64,000 bases of DNA, taken from the NCBI RefSeq assembly GCF_036057275.1, contig NZ_CP107945.1, forward strand, positions 4,216,001 through 4,280,000, read 5' to 3'. Numbering within the stretch: position 1 is the first letter of the stretch; every line of letters begins with the position of its first letter. The position numbers and the translations under genes were made by a program. The notes beneath the pieces were generated by a model. The model did no database searches. It saw only the letters and a program-made list of their open reading frames with translations, and was not told the DNA's origin. Positions 8,584-17,889 of the stretch are shown here, one piece after another. The DNA comes from Streptomyces sp. NBC_00390. GTDB lineage: Bacteria; Actinomycetota; Actinomycetes; Streptomycetales; Streptomycetaceae.

Positions 8584-8599
8584 GCAACAAGCTTGTTGC
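8584..8599. promoter_or_regulatory. 16-bp perfect palindrome (probable operator)
   Basis: GCAACAAGCTTGTTGC is a perfect 16-bp palindrome 62 bp upstream of the DUF4097 start, with a further half-site-like TGCAACG at 8612-8618. Position and symmetry suggest a dimeric regulator site that controls the DUF4097-ABC operon. Confidence 0.6.
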
Positions 8600-8660
8600 C
8601 AGATCATTGAATGCAACGTAGCTTTTCCGGCATCAGAAACAACGAGCACAGGAGAGCGCG

Positions 8661-9332
8661 ATGCAGAAGTACGACACCCCCGCCCCGATCTCCGCCGTCC
8701 TGGACATCCCCGCGGGGTGCATCCGGTTCATCGCCGCCGACCGGGCCGACACCACGGTCGAGGTCCTGCCCGCAAACGCCTCGAAGGGCCGCGACGTGAA
8801 GGCGGCGGAGCAGACCACGGTCGAATACGCCGACGGCGTCCTGCGGATCGACGCCCCGGCGGCGAAGAACCAGTACCTCGGCCCCTCCGGATCCATCGAG
8901 GTGACCATCCAGTTGCCCGCCGACTCCCGCATCGAGGCGAAGTCGTCCTGCGCCGGATTCCGGGCCGTCGGACGCCTCGGCCACGTCGTCTTCGAGGGTG
9001 CGCACGGCACGATCAAGATCGACGAGGCCGCGAGCATGCGCCTCACCGCCGCCGCCGGTGACGTCTCCATCGGCCGCCTGGGCGGCCCCGCGGAGATCAG
9101 CACTCAAAAGGGCGACATCCACATCGCCGAGGCGGTGCGCGGCACGGTCGTGCTGACGACCCAGATGGGCGACGTGTCCATCGGCGCCGCCCACGGAGTC
9201 TCCGCCTCCCTGGACGCCGGCACCGGCTACGGCCGGCTCCACAACGCGCTCAAGAACACCGACGGCGCCGCCGCCGGCCTGAACATCCGCGCTACCACCT
9301 CCCACGGCGACATCACCGCCCGCAGCCTGTAG
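8661..9332 (+). CDS. DUF4097 family beta-repeat protein
   Basis: This 223-aa protein is built from repeating short beta strands, as in the DUF4097 putative-adhesin family (right-handed beta-helix-like repeats such as GDVSIGRLGGPAEISTQKGDIHIAEAVRGTVVLTTQMGDVSIGAA). It has no signal peptide or membrane segment, so it is probably cytoplasmic. The ATG at 8661 follows GGAGAG. It is 14 bp ahead of the ABC ATPase gene and so likely cotranscribed with the exporter. Genes of this family often sit beside DrrAB-like exporters in actinobacteria, but their role is undefined. Confidence 0.85.
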   Translation: MQKYDTPAPISAVLDIPAGCIRFIAADRADTTVEVLPANASKGRDVKAAEQTTVEYADGVLRIDAPAAKNQYLGPSGSIEVTIQLPADSRIEAKSSCAGFRAVGRLGHVVFEGAHGTIKIDEAASMRLTAAAGDVSIGRLGGPAEISTQKGDIHIAEAVRGTVVLTTQMGDVSIGAAHGVSASLDAGTGYGRLHNALKNTDGAAAGLNIRATTSHGDITARSL

Positions 9333-9346
9333 AAGGAGCACCCCTC

Positions 9347-10299
<953 letters not shown>

Positions 10300-10303
<4 letters not shown>

Positions 10304-11091
10304 GCTCCCTGTCCCTCGCTGTACGCGACTCGTCCACGATGCTGCGCCGCAACCTCCTGCACGCCCGGCGCTATCCGTCCCTCACCCTGAACCTGCTGCT
10401 CACCCCGGTCATGCTGCTCCTGCTCTTCGTCTACATCTTCGGCGACACCATGAGCGCGGGCATCGGCGGCGGCGGTGCCGACCGCTCCGACTACATCGCC
10501 TACCTCGTTCCGGGCCTTTTGCTGATGACCATCGGCAGCACCACGATCGGTACCGCGGTGTCCGTCTCCACCGACATGACCGAGGGCATCATCGCCCGCT
10601 TCCGCACGATGGCGATCCACCGCGGGTCCGTGCTCGTCGGGCACGTCGTCGGCAGTGTGCTCCAGTCGATCATGAGCGTGGTCCTCGTCGGCGCCGTCGG
10701 GGTGGCCATCGGCTTCAGGTCCACGGATGCCACGGCCCTGGAGTGGCTCGCGGCGTTCGGGCTGCTCACACTGTTCGCCCTGGCGCTCACCTGGATCGCG
10801 GTCGGGATGGGCATGATCAGCCCGAACGCCGAGGCCGCCAGCAACAACGCGATGCCGCTGATCTTCCTGCCGCTGATCTCCAGCGCCTTCGTCCCGGTCG
10901 ACGCGATGCCGGGCTGGTTCCAGCCGATCGCCGAGTACCAGCCGTTCACGCCCGCCATCGAAACCCTGCGCGGCCTGCTGCTCGGCACCGAGATCGGCCA
11001 CAACGGGTGGCTCGCGGTCGCCTGGTGCCTGGCGCTGACGGTCCTCGGCTACTTGTGGTCGAAGTCGGTGTTCAACCGCGACCCGAAGTAA
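10300..11091 (+). CDS. ABC-2 type exporter permease (DrrB-like)
   Basis: This membrane subunit pairs with the preceding ATPase. The 263-aa product has about six hydrophobic segments (LTLNLLLTPVMLLLLFVYIFG; YLVPGLLLMTIGSTTIGTAV; VVLVGAVGVAIGF; FGLLTLFALALTWIAVGMGM; PLIFLPLISSAFVPV; VAWCLALTVLGYLW), including the ABC-2 motif of the fifth segment before PGWFQPIAEYQPFTPAIETLRGLL. I start at the ATG at 10300 overlapping the ATPase stop; the much longer upstream frame is out-of-frame noise from the ATPase. It is the last gene of the accessory locus. Confidence 0.92.
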
Positions 11092-11232
11092 CGCCATGAC
11101 AGCGCGGGGCCGCCTCCCGCAACTCGTCCCGCCCCAGGGCGGCGTACTCCGGCACCGCGTCGGCGTACGCCGCCCCGTCGGCGTGCCCGGCCAGCCGGCC
11201 CCGGGGATCCCCGGGCCGTAGCACCGTCTCAA
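11072..11232 (-). pseudogene. Coding-like 3' remnant of unknown gene
   Basis: On the minus strand a frame ending at 11072 reads TVLRPGDPRGRLAGHADGAA and onward to AVPEYAALGRDELREAAPRC with strongly GC-rich third positions, as in real Streptomyces genes. Upstream of about 11232 this bias disappears and no start fits. It overlaps the tail of the permease gene. I read it as the severed end of an older gene at the right junction of the accessory block; the family is not recognised. Confidence 0.3.
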
Positions 11233-11323
11233 TTGATCTTGCTGCCTGGTGGCGGCGGGGAGCCGCGCGACGTGTCGGGCACATGCGGTCGACGTCGAGG
11301 ACCGGCACCGATAGACCTTGCGT

Positions 11324-12712
11324 ATGAGGTCATTCTTGGAAGAACTGCTTCCCAGCACCCGGCGGGCCCTTCTGCACCGCATCGCCGTCGCGCAGGCCGA
11401 AGGGCGCGCGCCGTCGCTGGTTGCCGCCGTGCAGCGCGATGGGCATCTGGTGTGGACGGGGGCGCGCACATCGGTCGACGGACACGCGCCGGACGCCGAC
11501 ACCCAGTACCGCATCGGCTCCATCACCAAGACCTTTACGGCAGTCCTCGTGATGCGGCTGCGCGATGAGGGGCTGCTGGATCTGGGCGATCCCCTGGAGA
11601 AGTATCTGCCTGGCACGGGTGTGGGTGAGGTGACCATCGTCCAACTTCTGGGGCACAGCGCGGGGTTGAGCGCGGAGTCACCGGCGCCATGGTGGGAGCG
11701 GACCCCGGGGTCTACTCGCCCGGACCTGGCCGATGTGCTGGGTGAGAAGGCACGGATGCACCCCGCCGGGCGCCGTCATCACTACTCCAACCCCGGCTAC
11801 ACACTCCTCGGTTCGCTGGTCGAGGCAGTACGGGGTGCTTCCTGGGAGGAGGTGCTCCAGCGCGAGATCCTTGAGCCGCTGGCGCTGAATCGTACGAGCA
11901 TGCAGCCCCGGATGCCGCACGCCGGCGGGTGGGCGGTGCACCCCTGGGCGGATGTGATGCTGCCCGAACCGGCCGAGGACCTGGGGTTGATGGCCCCGGC
12001 CGGGCAGCTCTGGTCGACGGCCGGCGACCTCTGCCGCTTCGCTGCCTTCCTCGCCGATGGGGACGACCGTGTCCTGAGTGCCGAATCCCTGAGCGAGATG
12101 CGCACGCCGTCCGTGCCGCCCGAGAACGGGGAGTGGGAGAGCCTGTACGGCCTGGGCCTGCAGATCGTGCGACGGGACGGACGCACCTTGGTCGGCCATG
12201 GAGGCTCGCTCCCAGGTTTCCTCGCCGGGCTGTGGGTGAGCCTGGACGACGGCGTTGCGGCGGTCGCTTTGGCCAACGCAACCTCGGGCCCCTTGACCGG
12301 GGTGGTAGCCAGCGATCTTGTACGGATCGTGGCGGATGCAGAGCCGCGGATCCCTGAACCCTGGAAGCCGCTCCCTGAGGTCGACCAGGCGCTGCTGGAA
12401 CTGACGGGGCCTTGGTACTGGGGGACGTACCCCTACGGTCTGCGCCTGGTGGCGGACCGCGGCGTAGAGCTGGAGCCGCTGCACAGCACGGGCCGGAAGT
12501 CACGATTCGTCGCTGACCCGGGGGCGCGGGAGACATGGACCGGGCTCGATGGCTACTACGCGGGGGAGACGTTGCGTGTGGTGCGCCGTGACGACGGTTC
12601 GGTGAGCCACCTGGATCTCGGCTCGTTCGTCTTCACCCGCCAGCCGTACGAGCCGGGTGATGCGGTTCCCGGGGGTGCGGACGAGCACGGCTGGCGCGGG
12701 CTCGGTGGATGA
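11324..12712 (+). CDS. Serine hydrolase, class C beta-lactamase/D-Ala-D-Ala carboxypeptidase fold
   Basis: This 462-aa serine hydrolase has the penicillin-recognising fold: SITK (S66-x-x-K69, nucleophile and base), YSN (Y154-S-N156) and HGG (292-294, replacing KTG), then a C-terminal lipocalin-like extension. There is no signal peptide, so it is probably a cytoplasmic esterase or peptidase and not a resistance enzyme. The start is ATG 11324 or TTG 11318; neither has a strong ribosome binding site. It begins the conserved core that resumes after the accessory block and is followed by a parS site. Confidence 0.88.
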   Translation: MRSFLEELLPSTRRALLHRIAVAQAEGRAPSLVAAVQRDGHLVWTGARTSVDGHAPDADTQYRIGSITKTFTAVLVMRLRDEGLLDLGDPLEKYLPGTGVGEVTIVQLLGHSAGLSAESPAPWWERTPGSTRPDLADVLGEKARMHPAGRRHHYSNPGYTLLGSLVEAVRGASWEEVLQREILEPLALNRTSMQPRMPHAGGWAVHPWADVMLPEPAEDLGLMAPAGQLWSTAGDLCRFAAFLADGDDRVLSAESLSEMRTPSVPPENGEWESLYGLGLQIVRRDGRTLVGHGGSLPGFLAGLWVSLDDGVAAVALANATSGPLTGVVASDLVRIVADAEPRIPEPWKPLPEVDQALLELTGPWYWGTYPYGLRLVADRGVELEPLHSTGRKSRFVADPGARETWTGLDGYYAGETLRVVRRDDGSVSHLDLGSFVFTRQPYEPGDAVPGGADEHGWRGLGG

Positions 12713-12722
12713 GCCGGACGGT

Positions 12723-12736
12723 GTTTCACGTGAAAC
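12723..12736. promoter_or_regulatory. parS site 2 (ParB binding)
   Basis: An exact GTTTCACGTGAAAC palindrome lies 10 bp after the serine hydrolase stop, in the 60-bp gap before the convergent acetyltransferase gene. Confidence 0.93.
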
Positions 12737-12772
12737 CGCCGCCTGTTTCTACCGGACCTGCCTGTACACGGA

Positions 12773-13225
12773 TCAGATGCTCAGCTTGAACCCGACGTGC
12801 GAGGCCTCGAAGCCGAGCCGCTTGTAGAAGCGGTGAGCATCGGTGCGGCTGACATCGGATGTGAGCTGAACGAGCCGGCAGCCCTGGCGGCGTGACTCGG
12901 CGACGGCCCATTCGACGAGCTGGGTGCCGAGGCCGGTGCCGCGCTCGTCCGCGTGGACTCGTACGCCCTCGATGATCGAGCGCGTGGCGCCCCGGCGGGA
13001 CAGCCCGGGGATGATCGTGAGCTGGAGAACGCCGACGACCCGGTCACCGCGTACCGCGACCGTCTGATGCTGGTTCGGGTCGTCGGCCAGCCGCTCAAAC
13101 GCGGCGTTGTACGGGTCGAGGTCGTCCGGCGACTCCCGCTGGGCGCCCAGCGGGTCGTCGGCGAGCAACGCCACGATCGCCGGGATGTCGTCGTGTACGG
13201 CCGGCCGTATCTGCAGCTCGTTCAT
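12773..13225 (-). CDS. GNAT family N-acetyltransferase
   Basis: This is a single-domain acetyl-CoA-dependent acetyltransferase of 150 aa. Motif A is visible as VRVHADERGTGLGTQLVEWA (R/Q-x-x-G-x-G/A), followed by motif B around AHRFYKRLGFEASHVGFKL. I start at the ATG at 13225 (MNELQIRPAVHDDIPAIVALL), the normal GNAT beginning; the upstream 76 codons of open frame are antisense noise within the MarR gene. It is 10 bp downstream of the MarR gene and probably cotranscribed. Substrate unknown. Confidence 0.9.
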   Translation of the reverse strand: MNELQIRPAVHDDIPAIVALLADDPLGAQRESPDDLDPYNAAFERLADDPNQHQTVAVRGDRVVGVLQLTIIPGLSRRGATRSIIEGVRVHADERGTGLGTQLVEWAVAESRRQGCRLVQLTSDVSRTDAHRFYKRLGFEASHVGFKLSI

Positions 13226-13235
13226 GATCGGCAGA

Positions 13236-13712
13236 CTACGCAGTTGCTGCCCGCTGTGCGGGAACCCCGAGAGCTTCGACAGCCGTGACCAGAGGAGCGA
13301 GCTCAGGGTTCTTGGCCGCTTCGTCGAGTGCCTCGCGCAGGGCGGTGTCATTGGTGGGGCGGGCCTCGGCGAGGAGCCGGAGGCCCGCTTCGCTGACGTT
13401 GGTGTAGATGCCGCGGCGGTCGGTGGGGCACAGGTAGCGGGACAGCAGGCCACGGTCCTCGAGGCGGGTGACGAGGCGGGTGGTGGCGCTCTGGCTGAGG
13501 ACGACAGCGTCGGCGACCTGCTTCATCTGCAGATGGCCGCCTTCGCCGTCGTGCTGGCGGCTGAGAACGTCGAGGAGTGAGAACTCCCGGACGCTCAGTC
13601 CGTGGTTGGCCTCGAGAGCGCGCTCGATATGGGCCTCGATCTTCCCGTGCAGCAGCGAGAGAGCGCACCAGCCCTGGGACAGGGACGTGAGGGCGGGGTC
13701 GGTCGCGCTCAT
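13236..13712 (-). CDS. MarR family transcriptional regulator
   Basis: This 158-aa winged-helix regulator probably responds to a small aromatic or oxidising ligand. The fold is clear: FSLLDVLSRQHDGEGGHLQMKQVADAVVLSQSATTRLVTRLEDRGLLSRYLCPTDRRGIYTNVSEAG gives recognition helix and wing (the DRR wing motif). The ATG at 13712 follows GAGGAGG. Upstream, a pair of inverted arms (GATTGATGCAA at about 13768-13778 and TTGCAACTAATC at about 13795-13806) overlaps an AT-rich promoter and may be its own operator. It forms an operon with the downstream GNAT gene. Confidence 0.92.
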   Translation of the reverse strand: MSATDPALTSLSQGWCALSLLHGKIEAHIERALEANHGLSVREFSLLDVLSRQHDGEGGHLQMKQVADAVVLSQSATTRLVTRLEDRGLLSRYLCPTDRRGIYTNVSEAGLRLLAEARPTNDTALREALDEAAKNPELAPLVTAVEALGVPAQRAATA

Positions 13713-13875
13713 CTGGGTGACCTCCTCGGTGCTGGAGTCCTCGGCTCTCGAGCGGCTCGCTCTCCAGGTTAGACGATTGATGCAATATCCCGCGTTTGCA
13801 ACTAATCGAGGTGTGTCGCTGTTCCCTGAGGGGCCGCACTCCCAGAGGACCGGCTCTCGGGCAGGGGGCGTCGCC

Positions 13876-14748
13876 CTATCCGGCTGCCACCGTGAGTGGG
13901 GCGAAGCGGCGCGTCCAGTCGCCAGGCAGGTCAGGGATGCCATAGGTCATCACGGTGTTGAAGGCGATCGGCTCCAGTCCGCATTCCTTCACCCAGGCCA
14001 GAAGCTCCTCGTGGCGCACATCGATGTCGGTCCGCAAAGGGCGGTCCGTACCGGTGGCAAGTGAGGTGATCAGCGCCTTGGCCGTGTGCGTGTCCCGGGC
14101 GATCAGGGGGCCGATGACATGGGTGTCCATATTGGGCCAGAGCGCCGCGTACCCAGTGAGCACCCCGTCCTCCTCCGCCACCAGGAGCAGGTCCGCGAAG
14201 GCGGGCAGCCGGGTGATCATGGAAGTGCGGTCCTGGCCGAAGACGTCGGCGTCCAGGCGCAGCACGGCCGGAAGGTCCTCGGCGGTGGCCGGGCGGGTTG
14301 CCACCGTGGATGCGAGTCCGGAGTGGGTGAAATGGCCGCGCACCATCTCCGCGCGGCCCGTGACGGCGAAGCCCAGCTCCTCGTACAGCGGCCTGCCGTT
14401 GGGAGTGGCGTGGAGGGTGATCGGGGTGTCCCCGGTCTCCGCGATGACGTGTTTCATCAGACGGCGCCCGAACCCCAGTCGGGCGTATCGCTCGGCGACG
14501 AGCACCATGCCGATCGCGGCGAGTCCGGGGTCCTCGGTGCGTCGGGGGCCGTACGAGGTGAGCACGCACGCGGCGGCCAGTCCCTTGGTGTCCGGGGCGT
14601 CGACTCCGTAGCCGGTCCCTGCCGTCAGCAGCAGACCCCACTTGTGGTCTTCGCGCGGCCAGCCGCGGTCTTCGGAGAGGTCGGCACAGGCGCTGAGGTC
14701 GTCCCAGGTCAGGCGTCTGATCGGGAGCTCGGAGAGCGGCATCGGCAT
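13876..14748 (-). CDS. Tandem GNAT acetyltransferase
   Basis: This 290-aa protein has two GNAT modules. The first contains IGMVLVAERYARLGFGRRLM (acetyl-CoA loop) and PLYEELGFAVTG. The second (ATRPATAEDLPAVLRLDADVFGQDR... DTHTAKALITSLA... ) resembles the Acetyltransf_18 C-terminal domain common in this two-domain family. The start is ATG 14748 or 14742 (MPMPLSELPIRRL). It lies 5 bp downstream of the membrane-protein gene, so the two are likely cotranscribed. The long frame extending to 15630 is artefactual. Substrate unknown. Confidence 0.86.
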   Translation of the reverse strand: MPMPLSELPIRRLTWDDLSACADLSEDRGWPREDHKWGLLLTAGTGYGVDAPDTKGLAAACVLTSYGPRRTEDPGLAAIGMVLVAERYARLGFGRRLMKHVIAETGDTPITLHATPNGRPLYEELGFAVTGRAEMVRGHFTHSGLASTVATRPATAEDLPAVLRLDADVFGQDRTSMITRLPAFADLLLVAEEDGVLTGYAALWPNMDTHVIGPLIARDTHTAKALITSLATGTDRPLRTDIDVRHEELLAWVKECGLEPIAFNTVMTYGIPDLPGDWTRRFAPLTVAAG

Positions 14749-14753
14749 AGGGG

Positions 14754-15308
14754 TCAGGCTGTCCGACTCAGCGACCGTTCGTCCAGCGCTTTTGGTGATG
14801 TCGCGGGCGCGCGGAGCCGACGGCCGCGCCTGGTCAGGCCCCATGGCTTGAGGACGGAGATGACCGTCATGAAGACGTAGGTGCTCAGGGAGACGGCGGG
14901 GCCCATCACCAGGTCGAGGGGGTCGGCGAGCACACCGCCCGCAGCGACGGTGTCGGCTGCCCTGGTGACACCCGGACGCAGTGCGAAAGCGGTGGCAATG
15001 GTCGTAGCGAGCGTGAGCCAGAACTTCGTACAGACCCAGCGATACCGGGCCAACCCCCACTTGGTGCCCAGGGACAGGACGAGCCCACTGGCCAGCGTGA
15101 GCAAGGCAACCGGCAGCACGAGCCAGTCGGTGAAGACCTTCATCGAGCGGCACGCTGCTTCGATCATGACGGCAGACTCGGTGGTGTAGGCCGTGAGGGC
15201 CAGCGACAGCAGGCCGAGTGTGAGACCGAGCCAGCCGGCGGAGGCGGTGACATGGACGACGAGGATGGCCCGACGGGCGGGGCGTGTGAGTGGTTTCACG
15301 TGAAACAC
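14754..15308 (-). CDS. Putative integral membrane protein
   Basis: This 184-aa protein has about four hydrophobic helices (AILVVHVTASAGWLGLTLGLLSLAL; FTDWLVLPVALLTLASGLVLSLG; FWLTLATTIATAFAL; LVMGPAVSLSTYVFMTVISVL), loosely like DUF2269-type proteins. The most upstream plausible start is GTG 15308, giving FHVKP as residues 2-6 encoded by the parS site itself; a GTG at 15299 is also possible. It lacks a clear ribosome binding site. It is divergent from the HAD gene and upstream of the tandem GNAT gene. Function not recognised. Confidence 0.68.
   Translation of the reverse strand: MFHVKPLTRPARRAILVVHVTASAGWLGLTLGLLSLALTAYTTESAVMIEAACRSMKVFTDWLVLPVALLTLASGLVLSLGTKWGLARYRWVCTKFWLTLATTIATAFALRPGVTRAADTVAAGGVLADPLDLVMGPAVSLSTYVFMTVISVLKPWGLTRRGRRLRAPATSPKALDERSLSRTA
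15293..15306. promoter_or_regulatory. parS site 3 (ParB binding)
   Basis: An exact GTTTCACGTGAAAC lies in the divergent region between the membrane-protein gene and the HAD phosphatase, probably overlapping the first codons of the former. Confidence 0.93.
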
Positions 15309-15376
15309 GATGTCCGGGGGCGCAGGTCTTCCGCATCTGACGGCGGGAGTAGCCACGGCTACTAATCTCGGCGTAC

Positions 15377-16027
15377 ATGGCATACAGAGAAGCCACGCCA
15401 AGGCTCCATCTCTTCGATATGGACGGCACGCTGATCCAGGGATCGGCGGCGGCCGTGGAGATTTCCCGGCAGCTCGGGATGCTCGAGGAGATCGCCGCAC
15501 TGGAGCGGCGGTTCGGTGCCCGGAGGATCGGCCCGCCGGAGTATGCCGTGGCTGTGCACGCCCTGTGGCGGGACCTGACCGAGGCGCATGTGGCCGCCGC
15601 GTTCGCGGCCGCTCCGTGGCTGGCAGGCATCCGGGAGGTGTGGCGGGAGATCCGTGAGCGTGGCGACTACTGCGCCGTAATTTCGCTCTCGCCCTCCTTC
15701 TTCGTGGAACGACTGCTGAACTGGGGAGTTCACGCGGCCCACGGGTCGCGCTTTCCGGATCTTCCGTTCAGCCGGCCTGTGGATCCAGCGGGGATTCTCA
15801 GTGCAGCGGCAAAGGTGAAGATCGCGAACCGCCTCTGTGCAGAGTTCGGGGTGGGTCTGGACGCATGTGTTGCATATGGTGATTCCATGTCGGACGCGGA
15901 GATCTTCGCGACGGTGCCCGTGACGGTAGCGGTGAATGCGGATCGCCATCTGGCGGGCCTGGCTACGCACAGCTATACGGGGGGCGATCTTCGCGAGGCC
16001 TATGAACTAGTGGGAAACCCCGGCTAG
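15377..16027 (+). CDS. HAD-IB family phosphatase (SerB-like)
   Basis: This is a haloacid-dehalogenase-type phosphatase of 216 aa. Motif I DMDGT (D14 nucleophile, D16 acid/base) is at the N-terminus (LHLFDMDGTLIQGSAAA), motif II is the Ser in VISLSPSFF, the motif III Lys is in SAAAKVKIANRL, and motif IV is GDSMSDAEIF. The helical cap between residues about 20 and 80 fits the C1-cap HAD-IB subfamily (phosphoserine phosphatase-like). The substrate cannot be set from sequence. ATG 15377 is the family start; no strong ribosome binding site is seen. Confidence 0.9.
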   Translation: MAYREATPRLHLFDMDGTLIQGSAAAVEISRQLGMLEEIAALERRFGARRIGPPEYAVAVHALWRDLTEAHVAAAFAAAPWLAGIREVWREIRERGDYCAVISLSPSFFVERLLNWGVHAAHGSRFPDLPFSRPVDPAGILSAAAKVKIANRLCAEFGVGLDACVAYGDSMSDAEIFATVPVTVAVNADRHLAGLATHSYTGGDLREAYELVGNPG

Positions 16028-16344
16028 TTCACACCGCAACTGGTTCAGGGGCCCAGGGGTGGCAGAGAGGCCCCGCATATGGACATGGGGGCAATGCAGC
16101 CTAACGGGAAAACGGGTTCGGATACCCGGACTTTCCGCTCTTTGTCCTTTGTGGTGGCGTTACCTGGGATGCTGCGACGACGGGTGCTGCGGGCAGAGTC
16201 TCGATCAAGGGCTACTCGTCCCGATTCGGCGTATGGCCGAAGGCGGTGTGGGCCTGCAGACTCCTGAGGCAGAGCGGAATTGAGGCACGTTCCGACCGCG
16301 GAAGTGCGTGGACCGACCCAGAGATGTTCGAGGCGAGGCAGACA
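16028..16344. other. Intergenic region upstream of the flavohaemoglobin-like gene
   Basis: This 317-bp gap has only short open frames with poor codon bias. A weak 5-bp hairpin (CGGGT/ACCCG near 16113-16128) is present. I see no convincing gene or named operator in it. Confidence 0.5.
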
Positions 16345-17820
16345 ATGGACGCTCCGACCACCACGTCGGCCAACAACGGCACTTCAGGGGATGACGGCGC
16401 GGGTGGATGGTTCGCCCCTCGGAAGCAGCCGGGCCGGGGCCGGCCGCCGGAAAGCGCACAGCAGGCGGATGCCGATGGTCCGGAGCGAATAGTCGCCCCG
16501 AGCCGTTCGTTCGCCGCCATTCGACCGGTGGGCTCCGGTGCGTCCCGCGCCGCGGAAGGCCACGCCGCTGCCCGCGCTCCCGGTGGGCACACCGCGTACG
16601 AGGCGGCGCCGCGCCAAGAACCGGCACCCGAAGCAGAGGCGGTGGCGCATACGGAGCCGGCTCCAGCGGCCTCCTCGGCTTTCGCGCTGCCCCCTGCCGA
16701 CGCCTCGCCGGATGCGATCCTCATCCGCCGCACGATGGCGGAGATCGCTCCCGTCGCTGACAAGGTCACGTCGTACTTCTACGCACTTCTCTTCGTGCGC
16801 CACCCCGAACTGCGCGACCTCTTTCCCGTCGCGATGGACGCCCAGCGCGACCGCCTCCTCAAGGCGCTGCTGACAGCGGCCGATCACATGGACAACGCCG
16901 CAGTGCTGACCGACTATCTGCAGCACCTGGGCCGCGGCCATCGCAAGTACGGCACGCAGCCCGGGCACTACCCGGCCGTTGGTGAAGCCCTGATCGGGGC
17001 ACTGGCCCGGTATGCGACGGCCACCTGGGACGCGGAGACCGAGGCCGCGTGGGTGCGCACCTACACCACGATCTCGCAGATCATGATCGACGCGGCGTCG
17101 GAGAACGAGCGGCATGCGCCTGCCTGGTGGCACGCCGAGGTGGTGTCGCATGATCTGCGTACCCCCGACATAGCGATCGTCACCGTGCGCCCCGACCAGC
17201 CGTACGCGTTCCTGGCCGGTCAGTACACGAGTCTGGAGACGCCCTGGTGGCCGCGGATCTGGCGGCACTACTCCTTCGCCGGAGCGCCCCGGGCCGACGG
17301 ACTGCTGTCCTTCCACGTCAAGGCTGTTCCGGCCGGCTGGGTCTCCAATGCGCTGGTGCACCATGCCCGCCCCGGTGACGTACTGCGGCTGGGACCGCCC
17401 GCCGGTTCCATGACGGTCGACCACAGCACCGACAACGGACTGCTGTGCCTCGGCGGCGGCACCGGCATCGCGCCCATCAAGGCACTGGTGGAAGACGTCG
17501 CGAAGCACGGCGAGCGGCGGCCGGTGGAGGTGTTCTACGGGGCGCGCACCGATTACGACCTGTACGACATCGACACCATGCTGCGGCTCCAGCAGACCCA
17601 TCCATGGCTGTCGGTGCGGCCGGTGGTGGACGACCGTGCGCAGTTCCCGGACGCCGTAAGGGAGTTCGGCCGCAACGGACCCTGGAACGGGTACGACGCC
17701 TATCTCTCCGGACCGCCGGGGATGATCCGCAGCGGTGTCCATGCGCTGCGCGGCATCGGGATCCCCTACGACCGCATCCGCCATGACTCGCTCGAAGAGC
17801 TCGTGGCGGCCGGCGACTAG
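16345..17820 (+). CDS. Flavohaemoglobin-like globin/FAD/NAD oxidoreductase
   Basis: This is a probable NO dioxygenase or related haem-flavin reductase. After an Ala/Pro/Glu-rich N-terminal tail of about 125 residues (absent from classical Hmp), a globin domain follows with the B-helix tyrosine region SYFYALLF and the proximal-His segment GHRKYGTQPGHYPAVG. The FAD domain has RHYSFAGAP (about 307) and the NAD domain GGGTGIAPIKAL and DAYLSGPPGM. The ATG at 16345 (MDAPTTT) follows GAGG; in-frame ATG 16324 is an alternative. The length of 491 aa against about 400 for Hmp is explained by the tail. Confidence 0.88.
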   Translation: MDAPTTTSANNGTSGDDGAGGWFAPRKQPGRGRPPESAQQADADGPERIVAPSRSFAAIRPVGSGASRAAEGHAAARAPGGHTAYEAAPRQEPAPEAEAVAHTEPAPAASSAFALPPADASPDAILIRRTMAEIAPVADKVTSYFYALLFVRHPELRDLFPVAMDAQRDRLLKALLTAADHMDNAAVLTDYLQHLGRGHRKYGTQPGHYPAVGEALIGALARYATATWDAETEAAWVRTYTTISQIMIDAASENERHAPAWWHAEVVSHDLRTPDIAIVTVRPDQPYAFLAGQYTSLETPWWPRIWRHYSFAGAPRADGLLSFHVKAVPAGWVSNALVHHARPGDVLRLGPPAGSMTVDHSTDNGLLCLGGGTGIAPIKALVEDVAKHGERRPVEVFYGARTDYDLYDIDTMLRLQQTHPWLSVRPVVDDRAQFPDAVREFGRNGPWNGYDAYLSGPPGMIRSGVHALRGIGIPYDRIRHDSLEELVAAGD

Positions 17821-17889
17821 GACCCGTCCGGGTGCGGTGCGCCGGGGTTGCCCGGCCAAGGCCCGGCCGACGCGTCCTGCGTCAGCGCA

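Noticed and set aside
9111..9125. DnaA-box-like ATCCACA in the DUF4097 gene, and similar ones in thiC and the ABC genes
   Set aside because: Two or more mismatches in coding DNA, isolated, and expected by chance from common Ile-His codons.
13876..15630. One long 584-codon protein joining acetyltransferase and upstream sequence
   Set aside because: Only the last 290 codons look like a protein; the rest is antisense to the HAD gene and out of frame with the membrane-protein gene.
16059..16283. Short plus-strand frames upstream of the flavohaemoglobin-like gene
   Set aside because: No third-position GC bias, odd Cys/Trp-rich composition, no family; treated as non-coding.
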